Assembly (NCBI RefSeq): GCF_002218045.2
Contig: NZ_AP018685.1
Coordinates: 2,542,001 to 2,606,000, forward strand
Length of the DNA stretch: 64,000 nucleotides
From: Vibrio rumoiensis
GTDB taxonomy: Bacteria; Pseudomonadota; Gammaproteobacteria; Enterobacterales; Vibrionaceae
Direction of reading: 5' to 3'
Shown here: in pieces, positions 18,493-26,516 of the stretch
How the letters are laid out: the number at the start of each line of letters is the position of its first letter
Numbering within the stretch: the stretch's first letter is position 1
Notes under the pieces: model-generated
Seen by the model: the letters and a program-made list of their open reading frames with translations, nothing else
What the model was told of the DNA's origin: nothing
Databases searched by the model: none
Made by a program: the position numbers and the translations under genes

Positions 18493-19083
18493 ATGGCAGG
18501 GCCAAAAAAACATAATCGTCGTGAAGAGATCCTTCAGGCATTGGCGCAAATGTTAGAGTCAACTGAAGGGGCATCGCGTATTACGACTGCGAAGTTAGCC
18601 AAACAAGTTGGTGTATCTGAAGCGGCGCTTTACCGTCACTTTCCAAGTAAAGCACGCATGTTTGAAGGCTTAATTGAGTTTATTGAAGATGCCCTACTGT
18701 CACGCATCAATCGTATTTTGGCTGAAGAAAAAGATACCTTGAACCGCATCCGTTTGGTCCTACAATTGCTATTAGCTTTCGCCGAGCGTAACCCGGGCTT
18801 ATCTCGCATCATGTCAGGACATGCATTAATGTTTGAAAATGAACGTTTACGTGGCCGTATTAACCAATTATTTGATCGTATTGAAACTCAACTACGTCAA
18901 ATCTTACGTGAACGTCAAATTCGCGAAGGCAAAAGTTTTCCGGTTGAAGAATCTATTTTAGCAGCTCAATTGCTAGGGCAAGTGGAAGGTAGTTTGAACC
19001 GTTTTGTTCGTTCTGATTTTAAATATCAACCAACGGCTAACTTTGATCAATACTGGGCGTTACTGAAAGCGCAGATGGAATAA
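18493..19083 (+). CDS. slmA: Nucleoid occlusion factor SlmA
   Basis: 196 residues, TetR family. The N-terminal helix-turn-helix spans about 28-60 (TTAKLAKQVGVSEAALYRHF). SlmA binds specific chromosomal sites and blocks FtsZ ring assembly over the nucleoid. AAGGAAA precedes the ATG. The dut-slmA-lpxL order is typical of Vibrio, though here separated by two repeat elements. Confidence 0.97.
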   Translation: MAGPKKHNRREEILQALAQMLESTEGASRITTAKLAKQVGVSEAALYRHFPSKARMFEGLIEFIEDALLSRINRILAEEKDTLNRIRLVLQLLLAFAERNPGLSRIMSGHALMFENERLRGRINQLFDRIETQLRQILRERQIREGKSFPVEESILAAQLLGQVEGSLNRFVRSDFKYQPTANFDQYWALLKAQME

Positions 19084-19117
19084 AAGAACGCAAATTGTTG
19101 CTAAGGAAAGCGAAATC

Positions 19118-19232
19118 AATCGAGGCTCGTTACTCGGCCGCTGCGCTTCTTGTGTCTCGAAAAAGATAACAGCGATTGCAAAAATCGAAATCATTTCGAG
19201 CGACGAGTCACGAGAAACGAAGTGCCCGAGAT
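19118..19232. repeat. Degenerate palindromic repeat between slmA and lpxL
   Basis: Inverted arms around 19132-19161 (CTCGGCCGCTGCGCTTCT) and 19195-19232 (CACGAGAAACGAAGTGCCC) with several mismatches. Related to the GGGCGCTTCGCTGCTCGT family. Confidence 0.55.
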
Positions 19233-19279
19233 TCGTCAATCTTTTAACCATCAATACGCATAATTTTAGAGAGAAAGAA

Positions 19280-20254
19280 ATGACCGATAACACAACCATC
19301 CCGAAAAAAGAGGAATCTCTGGTCAATTTTGTGCCACCAAAGTTTTCAATGAGCTTACTTCACCCTAAATATTGGGGCATTTGGTTTGGCTTTGGATTCA
19401 TCGCTTTACTGGTCAATGTTCTCCCTTATCGAGTTTTATATTGGATAGGTCGCTCACTCGGCTACTTATCAATGTTTGCGGTCAAAAAACGCGTGAAAGT
19501 GGCTCAACGTAACCTTGAATTGTGTTTCCCTGAAATCAGTAACACGCGCAAAGACTACTTAGTCAAAGAGAACTTTAAGAATACTGGCTTTGCAATTTTT
19601 GAAAGTGCTATTGCATGGTTTTGGCCTGATTGGCGTTTAAAAAAGCGCGTCGGTTATTACCACGTTGACCGCCTAACTAAATTTGAAGAGCAAGGCCGCG
19701 GTACATTGATCTGCGGAGTTCATGCATTGAATGTCGAGCTAACTGCTCGCTGTTGTGCCCTTTTTTCTCCAGGTTATGGTGTTTATCGCCCACACAATAA
19801 CCCTGTGTTTAACTTCATTCAGCATTGGGGTCGTACTCGTAACGGCAACATCATGGTTGATCGTAAAGACGTAAAAGGTATGCTCAAGGTGCTACGAAAA
19901 GGTAAAAAGTTATTCTATTTGCCCGATCATGATTATGGCCCGAAAAATGCTGTGTTTGTCCCTTTCTTCGCCGTACCGGATGCCTGTACTACCACTGGTA
20001 CTAGTGTGTTAGTCGATGCTAGCAAATGCGCGGTATTACCTGTTTCCTGCTTCCGTGTCGGTTTCCGTTATGACTTCCGAATTGAGCAAGATATTAGCGA
20101 AGGTTTCCCTCGCCGAGACCCAGAAGGCGCTGCCATTCACATGAATAAAACCATTGAAAAGCTCATCCTACGCGGTGGTGATCAATGGATGTGGTTACAT
20201 AAGCGCTTTAAAACGATGCCAGATGGGAAGAATAAAGGGATTCGGTATAAATAA
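19280..20254 (+). CDS. lpxL: Lipid A late acyltransferase (LpxL type)
   Basis: 324 residues. One N-terminal membrane helix (about 37-58) precedes an acyltransferase domain with the HX4E catalytic motif HALNVE at 148-153. It transfers an acyl chain from acyl-ACP to Kdo-lipid A at the inner membrane. Position directly after slmA matches the V. cholerae gene characterised as LpxL; LpxM/LpxN-type specificity cannot be excluded from sequence alone. The next gene, recG, is not its usual Vibrio neighbour. Confidence 0.88.
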   Translation: MTDNTTIPKKEESLVNFVPPKFSMSLLHPKYWGIWFGFGFIALLVNVLPYRVLYWIGRSLGYLSMFAVKKRVKVAQRNLELCFPEISNTRKDYLVKENFKNTGFAIFESAIAWFWPDWRLKKRVGYYHVDRLTKFEEQGRGTLICGVHALNVELTARCCALFSPGYGVYRPHNNPVFNFIQHWGRTRNGNIMVDRKDVKGMLKVLRKGKKLFYLPDHDYGPKNAVFVPFFAVPDACTTTGTSVLVDASKCAVLPVSCFRVGFRYDFRIEQDISEGFPRRDPEGAAIHMNKTIEKLILRGGDQWMWLHKRFKTMPDGKNKGIRYK

Positions 20255-20476
20255 GTTACTAGTTATTAGTCCCTAGATTCGCTGCGCTGCTAGGAAGAGC
20301 AAAAGATTGGTGCGAGGTACGTGCACGCTTCGCTCCGTGTTGCGAGAAAAAGCTTTTCTATGCTTCTCGCATCATGCTACACAAAACAGCTATTTCGCTT
20401 TTCGGCTCCCGAGCGTAGCGTCCTCGCAACTAGGAACTAGGAACTAGGAACTAGGAACTAGGAACTAGGAACTAGG
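20255..20476. repeat. Heptamer-armed element with seven perfect AACTAGG repeats
   Basis: Left arm begins on the base after the lpxL stop (GTTACTAGTTATTAGTCCCT). The right arm, 20428-20476, is seven uninterrupted copies of AACTAGG. The interior shares GAGCGTAGCGTCCTCGCAAC-type text with other copies. The perfect run is a likely length-variable microsatellite and lies at the lpxL-recG junction. Confidence 0.8.
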
Positions 20477-20503
20477 AATATTAAACCAAAACCGAGAACC
20501 AAC

Positions 20504-22585
20504 ATGCAATCACAACTCCTCTCCGCAGTTCCTCTAACCTCTCTTTCAGGCGTCGGTGCGAAGGTGGCTGAAAAACTCGCCAAGATAGGTTTGCATTCAA
20601 TTCAAGATCTGCTTTTTCATTTGCCGCTGCGTTATGAAGATCGTACTCGCATCTATCCCATTGCCAAATTACATACCGGCCTATTTGTCGCCATTCAAGG
20701 GCGAGTGATGAGTTGTGATACGCACTTTGGCCGTAAAAAAATGCTGACCGTTAAAGTCAGCGATGGTAATGGCACATTGACGTTACGCTTTTTCAACTTC
20801 AATGCTGGCATGAAAAACAGCTTTGCTGAAGGTCGCCCTTTGTATGCTTATGGAGAAATTAAGCGTGGCAACATGGGACTTGAAATCATGCACCCTGACT
20901 ATCATTTTTTAAATGGTAGTGATGCACCAGAACTCGAACAAAGCTTAACGCCTATCTACCCCACTACCGATGGTTTACGTCAAAATACCCTCAAGAGTTT
21001 AACTGACCAAGCCCTAGCGTTATTAGACAGTTCGGCGGTAACCGAATTACTGCCAAGTGGGCTATACGACCATCAAATCACCTTAAACCAAGCACTGCAT
21101 ACGATTCATCGACCTTCACCAGATATTGATATGCAACAGTTTGAGCTAGGTAGACACTCGGCTCAACGTCGATTAATTATTGAAGAATTGCTGGCTCAAA
21201 ATCTATCCATGCTGGATGTACGTAGTCAAGGCCAACAAGATCTCGCCTTACCATTAACCTGTACAAGTCAGCTCAAGCAACAATTACTTGCTACTCTGCC
21301 TTTTAGCCCAACCAATGCCCAAGCTCGTGTGGTGGGTGAAATTGAACAAGACTTGCAACAACCACATCCAATGATGCGCTTAGTGCAAGGTGATGTCGGC
21401 TCAGGCAAAACGCTGGTTGCTGTGTTAGCCGCCACTCACGCTTTGGAACAAGGTTATCAAGTTGCATTAATGGCCCCGACCGAATTATTGGCAGAACAAC
21501 ATGCCATTAATTTTGCTCAATGGTTAGAACCTTTAGGTATTTCCGTGGGTTGGTTAGCCGGAAAATTAACGGGGAAAGCCAAGCAAACTCAGCTAGAACG
21601 TATTGTTTCTGGTGAGGCCAAAATGATAGTAGGCACTCACGCACTGTTTCAGCAACATGTTGAATTTAATCATCTCGCCTTAGTGATCATTGATGAGCAG
21701 CACCGTTTTGGTGTCCATCAACGATTAGAGTTACGTGAGAAAGGAAAGAAGCAAGGCAGTTACCCTCACCAGTTAATTATGACGGCAACGCCCATTCCCC
21801 GTACTCTGGCCATGACTGCCTATGCCGATCTTGAAACCTCTGTCATTGATGAACTACCACCGGGCCGAACGCCTATTCAAACCGTCGCCATCGCCGATAC
21901 TCGCCGCAAAGATATTATCGAGCGTGTACGAGTGGCTTGCGCCGAAGAAGGCAAACAAGCCTATTGGGTATGCACCTTAATTGATGAATCGGAAGTATTA
22001 GAAGCTCAAGCGGCTGCCGATACCGCTGAAGAATTGCAACGCCAACTACCTGAGCTAAAAATTGGTTTGGTACATGGCCGCATGAAGCCTGCTGAAAAAC
22101 AGCAAGTCATGCAGCAATTTAAGTCGGGTGAATTACATTTATTAGTCGCCACCACGGTGATTGAAGTTGGGGTTGATGTACCCAATGCCAGTTTGATGAT
22201 CATTGAAAACCCTGAACGCTTAGGTTTAGCGCAACTGCATCAGCTACGAGGTCGCGTTGGTCGAGGCTCGGTGGCTAGCTCTTGCGTACTGCTTTATCAC
22301 GCCCCACTGTCCAAAACGGCGCAAAAACGTCTCGGGGTACTGCGCGAAAGTAATGATGGCTTTATCATCGCTCAAAAAGATCTCGAAATTCGAGGTCCAG
22401 GTGAAGTCCTTGGCACCAAACAAACGGGATTAGCAGACTTTAAAATTGCCGATTTATTGCGTGATCAATATTTGATCCCCGAAGTGCAACGCATCGCTCG
22501 TCACATCCATCAGCAATACCCAAGTAATGCAAAAGCCATCGTTCAGCGTTGGCTAGGTGAACGAAGTGAGTATGTAAAAGCGTAA
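20504..22585 (+). CDS. recG: ATP-dependent DNA helicase RecG
   Basis: 693 residues, normal length. The N-terminal wedge/OB domain begins LTSLSGVGAKVAEKL, Walker A GDVGSGKT is near 296-303, the DEQH box near 396-399, and C-terminal helicase motifs include LHQLRGRVGRG. RecG remodels stalled forks and Holliday junctions. The start ATG follows the seven-heptamer array by 28 bases, so the repeat may supply or disturb its promoter. Confidence 0.98.
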   Translation: MQSQLLSAVPLTSLSGVGAKVAEKLAKIGLHSIQDLLFHLPLRYEDRTRIYPIAKLHTGLFVAIQGRVMSCDTHFGRKKMLTVKVSDGNGTLTLRFFNFNAGMKNSFAEGRPLYAYGEIKRGNMGLEIMHPDYHFLNGSDAPELEQSLTPIYPTTDGLRQNTLKSLTDQALALLDSSAVTELLPSGLYDHQITLNQALHTIHRPSPDIDMQQFELGRHSAQRRLIIEELLAQNLSMLDVRSQGQQDLALPLTCTSQLKQQLLATLPFSPTNAQARVVGEIEQDLQQPHPMMRLVQGDVGSGKTLVAVLAATHALEQGYQVALMAPTELLAEQHAINFAQWLEPLGISVGWLAGKLTGKAKQTQLERIVSGEAKMIVGTHALFQQHVEFNHLALVIIDEQHRFGVHQRLELREKGKKQGSYPHQLIMTATPIPRTLAMTAYADLETSVIDELPPGRTPIQTVAIADTRRKDIIERVRVACAEEGKQAYWVCTLIDESEVLEAQAAADTAEELQRQLPELKIGLVHGRMKPAEKQQVMQQFKSGELHLLVATTVIEVGVDVPNASLMIIENPERLGLAQLHQLRGRVGRGSVASSCVLLYHAPLSKTAQKRLGVLRESNDGFIIAQKDLEIRGPGEVLGTKQTGLADFKIADLLRDQYLIPEVQRIARHIHQQYPSNAKAIVQRWLGERSEYVKA

Positions 22586-22735
22586 AGCGGTTGCGAGAAC
22601 CGAGTGCGCTTCGCTTCGAGTTGCGAAAAGCAAAAGGAATATCGTCTATCGGGCGCTCCGCTGCTCGTCACTCGGAAAGGATAAAAGCTTAAAAAAATAA
22701 AGGTTCCTAGTCCCTAGTTTCTGGTCCTGAGGAAG
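22586..22735. repeat. Mixed repeat tract after recG
   Basis: Begins with the GAGTGCGCTTCGCTTCGAGT and CGGGCGCTCCGCTGCTCGTC texts of the palindromic family, then a single heptamer arm at 22702-22730 (GGTTCCTAGTCCCTAG). No matching inverse arm was found nearby, so this is probably a partial copy. Confidence 0.6.
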
Positions 22736-22803
22736 ATCGGTTCTACCTTTACACTATCGACCAACACAATGAAGATACAGCTACCTTAGGAACAAAAAAT
22801 ACA

Positions 22804-22895
22804 GTCATCCTGAAAACGAGGTACGAGTTATCCGGGATCTAATCATTTCGCGCTGTATGTAAATCCCTGATGTCGCTAAAGCTCCTCAAGGATGA
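22804..22895. repeat. Divergent cloverleaf-type repeat, copy 1
   Basis: Starts GTCATCCTGA and ends AAGGATGAC with a divergent middle. It is followed by the same 60-base spacer text (CACTTTTAGCATCCGC) as the next copies, so it is the first, decayed unit of a tandem array. Confidence 0.6.
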
Positions 22896-22959
22896 CGCCT
22901 CACTTTTAGCATCCGCTTTTACTCGCAACACGAAATATCCCACTCAAAACCAAAAATCC

Positions 22960-23074
22960 GTCATTCCGTACATAAGCCTAAGCGAAGACGATACGGAATC
23001 TCCCGCCACGATGTACTCACTCAATGACGATAGGAGATCCTGAACTACGCTCCTACGTCGCTTTTCAGGATGAC
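22960..23074. repeat. 115-bp cloverleaf repeat, copy 2
   Basis: Left hairpin arms ATTCCGTA/TACGGAAT, right hairpin ATCCTGAA/TTCAGGAT (this copy has TTTTCAGGAT), closing GTCAT...ATGAC. The central hairpin is imperfect here (TCTCCCG versus TAGGAGA). The array period to the next copy is 178 bases. Confidence 0.85.
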
Positions 23075-23137
23075 GTTTAACTTTTAGCACCCGCTTTTAC
23101 ACTCAATACGAAACACACCACTCGAAACCAAAAGTCC

Positions 23138-23252
23138 GTCATTCCGTACATGAGCCTAAGCGAAGAAGATACGGAATCTCCCGCCACGATGTACTCACTC
23201 AATAACGATAGGAGATCCTGAACGGCGCTCCCACGTCGCTTTTCAGGATGAC
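23138..23252. repeat. 115-bp cloverleaf repeat, copy 3
   Basis: Near-identical to copy 2 and followed by the same spacer (ACCACTCGAAACCAAAAGTC). The next copy begins 179 bases on. Confidence 0.85.
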
Positions 23253-23316
23253 GCTTCACTTTTTAACCTCCACTTTTGCTCGCAACCCGAAACACACCAC
23301 TCGAAACCAAAAGTCC

Positions 23317-23431
23317 GTCATTCCGTACATGAGCCTAAGCCAAGACGATACGGAATCTCCTATCGCGATTGCCCCTCTCAAGGGCTGTAAGAGATCCTGA
23401 ACTGCGCTCCTGCGTCGCTTTTCAGGATGAC
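23317..23431. repeat. 115-bp cloverleaf repeat, copy 4
   Basis: Same outer hairpins, with a different middle (TCTCCTATCG and TGTAAGAGA). Last unit of the tandem array; about 190 bases before the permease start. Confidence 0.85.
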
Positions 23432-23622
23432 GCCTCACTTTTAACATCCGCTTTTACTCGCGACACGAAACACACCACACGTAACAATCTTTTCGGCTCT
23501 CGAGCGCAGCGTCCCCGAACCCGAGCCATCACGCAATCGTTTGCTTTATTTGTACAACTTCTTATAATATGCGCAAATTCTTGACGTATCAGTCAACTAT
23601 CACTTGGATAATAAGGAAGTTT

Positions 23623-24975
23623 ATGAGCTCCCATCGCCCGACAGAACTCGTTTATCAACTCAACGACCGACCACCATTGCCACAAACCGTTTTTGCGGCA
23701 TTACAACATCTGTTAGCCATGTTTGTTGCGGTCATTACGCCTTCTCTTATTATTTGCCAATCTTTAGGGGTTCCCGCAGAACAAACCAATACCATTATTA
23801 GCATGTCATTGTTCGCTTCGGGGATTTGTTCATTTATCCAAATTCGCACTATTGGCCCTGTTGGCTCTGGCTTATTATCGATTCAAGGCACCAGTTTTAA
23901 TTTCCTAGGCCCAATCATTGGCGCAGGCTTGTCTTTAAAAGCTGGCGGCGCTTCGATAGACACCATGATGGCCGCGATTTTCGGTACCATTCTAGTGGCT
24001 TCTAGTGCGGAAATTTTCCTATCTCGTATTCTGCAATATGCTCAAAAAATCATTACCCCATTAGTATCAGGCATCGTGGTGACCTTAATTGGGTTAACGC
24101 TGATCCAAATTGGTTTGGTCTCGATTGGTGGTGGGTATGGCGCCATGGAAAACAACACCTTTGGTCGTTTAGATAACCTAGCACTTGCCGGTGTCGTATT
24201 AGGTTTAATCGTAATTTTAAATCGAGCAAAAAATCCATACTTACGGGTCGCCTCAATCGTAATTGCCATGTTGGTTGGCTGCATTGTGGCTTACTTTATG
24301 GGTATGTTGGATTTCAGCCAAACCGCTCATACTGAGGTAGTCGCGCTTCCTATTCCAATGCAATTTGGCCTTGGTTTTGATTGGTCTTTGTTTATTCCTT
24401 TGGTACTGATTTTTTTAATTACAGCATTAGAGGCGATTGGCGATATCACTGCAACATCGGAAGTTTCTGGCGAACCTGTCGATGGGCCTGTTTATCTAAA
24501 ACGTATCAAAGGTGGCGTGTTAGCCGATGGTTTGAACTCAGCCATTGCTGCGGTATTTAATAGCTTCCCGAATTCTACCTTCAGCCAGAATAACGGCATC
24601 ATCATGCTGACTGGTGTGGCGAGTCGTTATGTTGGTTACTTTATTTCTGGCATGTTGATTATTCTTGGACTATTTCCGGGCGTTGCGAGCTTTGTTCAGC
24701 TAATTCCAGAGCCAGTTTTAGGCGGGGCGACTATCGTGATGTTTGGCACCATCGCCGCGGCAGGTGTACGCATTATTTCCCGTGTCGATTTAGATCGCCG
24801 GGCGATTTTGATCATGGCGTTATCATTTTCAATGGGACTCGGCATTGCTCAAAAACCAGAAATACTGCAATTTATGCCAGAGTTTATTAAGAGTATTTTC
24901 TCATCGGGTGTTGCAGCAGGCGGTATCACGGCGATTATATTGAGTATGGTGCTGCCAGCGAGTAAGGAAGATTAA
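23623..24975 (+). CDS. Nucleobase:cation symporter-2 family permease (xanthine/uracil type)
   Basis: 450 residues from the ATG at 23623, which has AAGGAAG five bases upstream; an 18-codon extension to 23569 lacks such a site. About 12-14 hydrophobic segments. NCS2 features are QHLLAMFVAVITPSLI, the QGTSFNFLGP region and the signature-like EAIGDITATSEVSG (quoted as EAIGDITATSEVSG, about residues 286-299). It should import xanthine or a related purine/pyrimidine with protons or sodium. It follows recG, a known Vibrio neighbour. XanP/XanQ-like specificity is likely but unproven. Confidence 0.88.
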   Translation: MSSHRPTELVYQLNDRPPLPQTVFAALQHLLAMFVAVITPSLIICQSLGVPAEQTNTIISMSLFASGICSFIQIRTIGPVGSGLLSIQGTSFNFLGPIIGAGLSLKAGGASIDTMMAAIFGTILVASSAEIFLSRILQYAQKIITPLVSGIVVTLIGLTLIQIGLVSIGGGYGAMENNTFGRLDNLALAGVVLGLIVILNRAKNPYLRVASIVIAMLVGCIVAYFMGMLDFSQTAHTEVVALPIPMQFGLGFDWSLFIPLVLIFLITALEAIGDITATSEVSGEPVDGPVYLKRIKGGVLADGLNSAIAAVFNSFPNSTFSQNNGIIMLTGVASRYVGYFISGMLIILGLFPGVASFVQLIPEPVLGGATIVMFGTIAAAGVRIISRVDLDRRAILIMALSFSMGLGIAQKPEILQFMPEFIKSIFSSGVAAGGITAIILSMVLPASKED

Positions 24976-24984
24976 AAAGCGGAG

Positions 24985-25030
24985 CGAATCTCGTTTATCG
25001 GGCGCTTCGCTGCTCGTTACTCGGAAAAGA
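24985..25030. repeat. Half copy of the GGGCGCTTCGCTGCTCGT repeat
   Basis: CTCGTTTATCGGGCGCTTCG followed by CTGCTCGTTACTCGG, directly after the permease stop. The inverse arm is missing, perhaps replaced by the cloverleaf copy at 25064. Confidence 0.6.
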
Positions 25031-25063
25031 TAAAAGCGTAAATTCACAGAACAATAAAACATC

Positions 25064-25175
25064 GTCATTCCGTACATGGGCCTAGGCGAACAAGATACGG
25101 AATCTCCTATCGCGATTGACCCTCTCAATGACGGTAGGAGATCCTGAACTGCGCTCCTACGTCGCTTTTCAGGAT
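25064..25175. repeat. Cloverleaf repeat, copy 5, split by an IS110-family element
   Basis: Complete through the right hairpin (ATCCTGAA/TTTTCAGGAT) and then interrupted. The missing GACGCTTCAC resumes at 27838 after two insertion sequences. The central stem TCTCCTA/TAGGAGA is intact. Confidence 0.9.
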
Positions 25176-25260
25176 AATGTAATGGACCCACCCTTTTATA
25201 CGGCTTCGCAATGAGCCATGATGAAAGTGTCAAACTACATCAAATAAGGGCAGGTCCACT

Positions 25261-26283
25261 ATGAAGATTACAACAGCTGGCTTGGATATAGCAAAAAATA
25301 AGTTTCATTTTTATGGTGTTAATCAAGTCGGGAAGAAAGTTAAAAAACGAGTGCTAACTCGTTCTGAAGTTCTTCCTTTCTTTAGCACATTAGAGCCAAC
25401 ATTGGTTGTCATTGAATCTTGTGGAAGTGCAAGCCATTGGGGAAGAAAACTCAAAGAGCTTGGTCATGAAGTAAAATTAATAGCACCACAATATGTGGTG
25501 CCTTATAGACGAAAAAATAAAAATGACTTCAATGATGCCGAAGCGATAGCGGAGGCGGCTCAACGAAGTAATATGACTTTTGTACCGATTAAGACAATAG
25601 AACAACAAGATGTTCAAATGCTACTGAGAGTACGTGACCGACATATTCAAAGTCGAACACAGCTCAGCAATCAAATCCGTGGCTTGCTCGCAGAATATGG
25701 ATTAATTATCTCATCGGTGGGCAGAGCAGCCTTAAGGAAAGAATTGCCAGAGTTTTTAGAAGATGCTGAAAATGATTTAACCAGTACAAGTCGAGCCTTA
25801 TTCTCTGAACTCTATGAAGAGCTCATACAGCTTGAATCTGTGATTAAAGAGTATGATAAAAAAGTCGAAGGCATGGTTAAATTAAATGATATCTGTCTTC
25901 GAGCCCAAACCGTTGTTGGTATAGGGCCTATCACCGCAGCGGCACTTTATGCTGCCATTGGAAATGGACATAATTTTTCAAATGGTCGCCATTTTTCAGC
26001 ATGGTGCGGGTTGGTGCCTAAACAGCACTCAACTGGCGGAAAAAGCGTTTTGTTAGGGATAACGAAACGAGGTAATCCTTATTTACGCACTTTACTGAAT
26101 CATGGTGCTCGAACGGTTTTAAAATATTGTGAAATGAAAGATGATAAATTGAGCCTATGGGCTCAAAGGCTTAAAAAAGAAAAGCATTACAACCAAGCCA
26201 GTATTGCAGTCGCAAATAAGTTAGCAAGAATCGTCTGGGCAGTAATCAGCAAGAATGAAAGCTATCAAGTCGATTACGTTTAA
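25261..26283 (+). CDS. IS110-family transposase (IS1111 group)
   Basis: 340 residues. The N-terminal RuvC-like DEDD domain shows GLDIAK (D at 9), VVIESCG and NDFNDAEAIAEA. The C-terminal Transposase_20 domain has VVGIGPITAAALYAA and RHFSAWCGLVPKQHSTGGK, with the conserved serine of the family in the HFSAW segment. These enzymes recombine without classic DDE chemistry and, in characterised members, are guided by an RNA from the element. The frame is intact. Neighbouring noncoding DNA downstream contains the candidate guide RNA. Confidence 0.95.
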   Translation: MKITTAGLDIAKNKFHFYGVNQVGKKVKKRVLTRSEVLPFFSTLEPTLVVIESCGSASHWGRKLKELGHEVKLIAPQYVVPYRRKNKNDFNDAEAIAEAAQRSNMTFVPIKTIEQQDVQMLLRVRDRHIQSRTQLSNQIRGLLAEYGLIISSVGRAALRKELPEFLEDAENDLTSTSRALFSELYEELIQLESVIKEYDKKVEGMVKLNDICLRAQTVVGIGPITAAALYAAIGNGHNFSNGRHFSAWCGLVPKQHSTGGKSVLLGITKRGNPYLRTLLNHGARTVLKYCEMKDDKLSLWAQRLKKEKHYNQASIAVANKLARIVWAVISKNESYQVDYV

Positions 26284-26339
26284 GAAGTAATAGAGTAAAA
26301 CACTCACCATCAGTTGCGAAATGAGTTTGAATGGATAAT

Positions 26340-26480
26340 AAACAGTTAAACTGAGCTACTTAAAAACTACCTGCGTCATAGGCTCTTAGAAGCCGTCGGG
26401 ATGATAAAGTTAAGTAGCAGCAGATTGCATCCAGGCTATGGGATTAAAGCCCTATTAATAAGCCGAATATATGAAGGCAA
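26340..26480 (+). ncRNA. Candidate bridge (seeker) RNA of the IS1111-group element
   Basis: Downstream of the transposase, where IS1111-group guide RNAs lie. A perfect 9-bp stem (GCTACTTAA 26355-26363 with TTAAGTAGC 26410-26418) closes a loop. The loop holds GCGTCAT (26373-26379), a small GGCT/AGCC hairpin (26381-26394) and TCGGGATGA (26396-26404). GCGTCAT is complementary to the right side of the insertion site (ATGACGC). TCGGGATGA matches the top strand TCAGGATGA across the left side with one wobble. A second guide-hairpin-guide unit at 26424-26473 (ATTGCAT, GGCT/AGCC, ATATATG) may read the element ends. No transcription evidence. Confidence 0.65.
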
Positions 26481-26516
26481 TAACTATTTTATTAAACGCT
26501 CAAAATCACTTGCAAA

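Noticed and set aside
22804..23431. CRISPR-like regular spacing of repeats
   Set aside because: Units are 115 bases with conserved, not unique, spacers, and there are no cas genes. It is a tandem duplication.
23317..23431. tRNA-like cloverleaf
   Set aside because: Three hairpins, but no acceptor CCA, no TpsiC-like GTTCRA loop and no 7-base anticodon loop pattern; multi-copy with variable stems.
24901..25233. 110-residue minus-strand open frame
   Set aside because: It runs antisense to the permease end and through palindromic and cloverleaf repeats; no ribosome site or recognisable domain.
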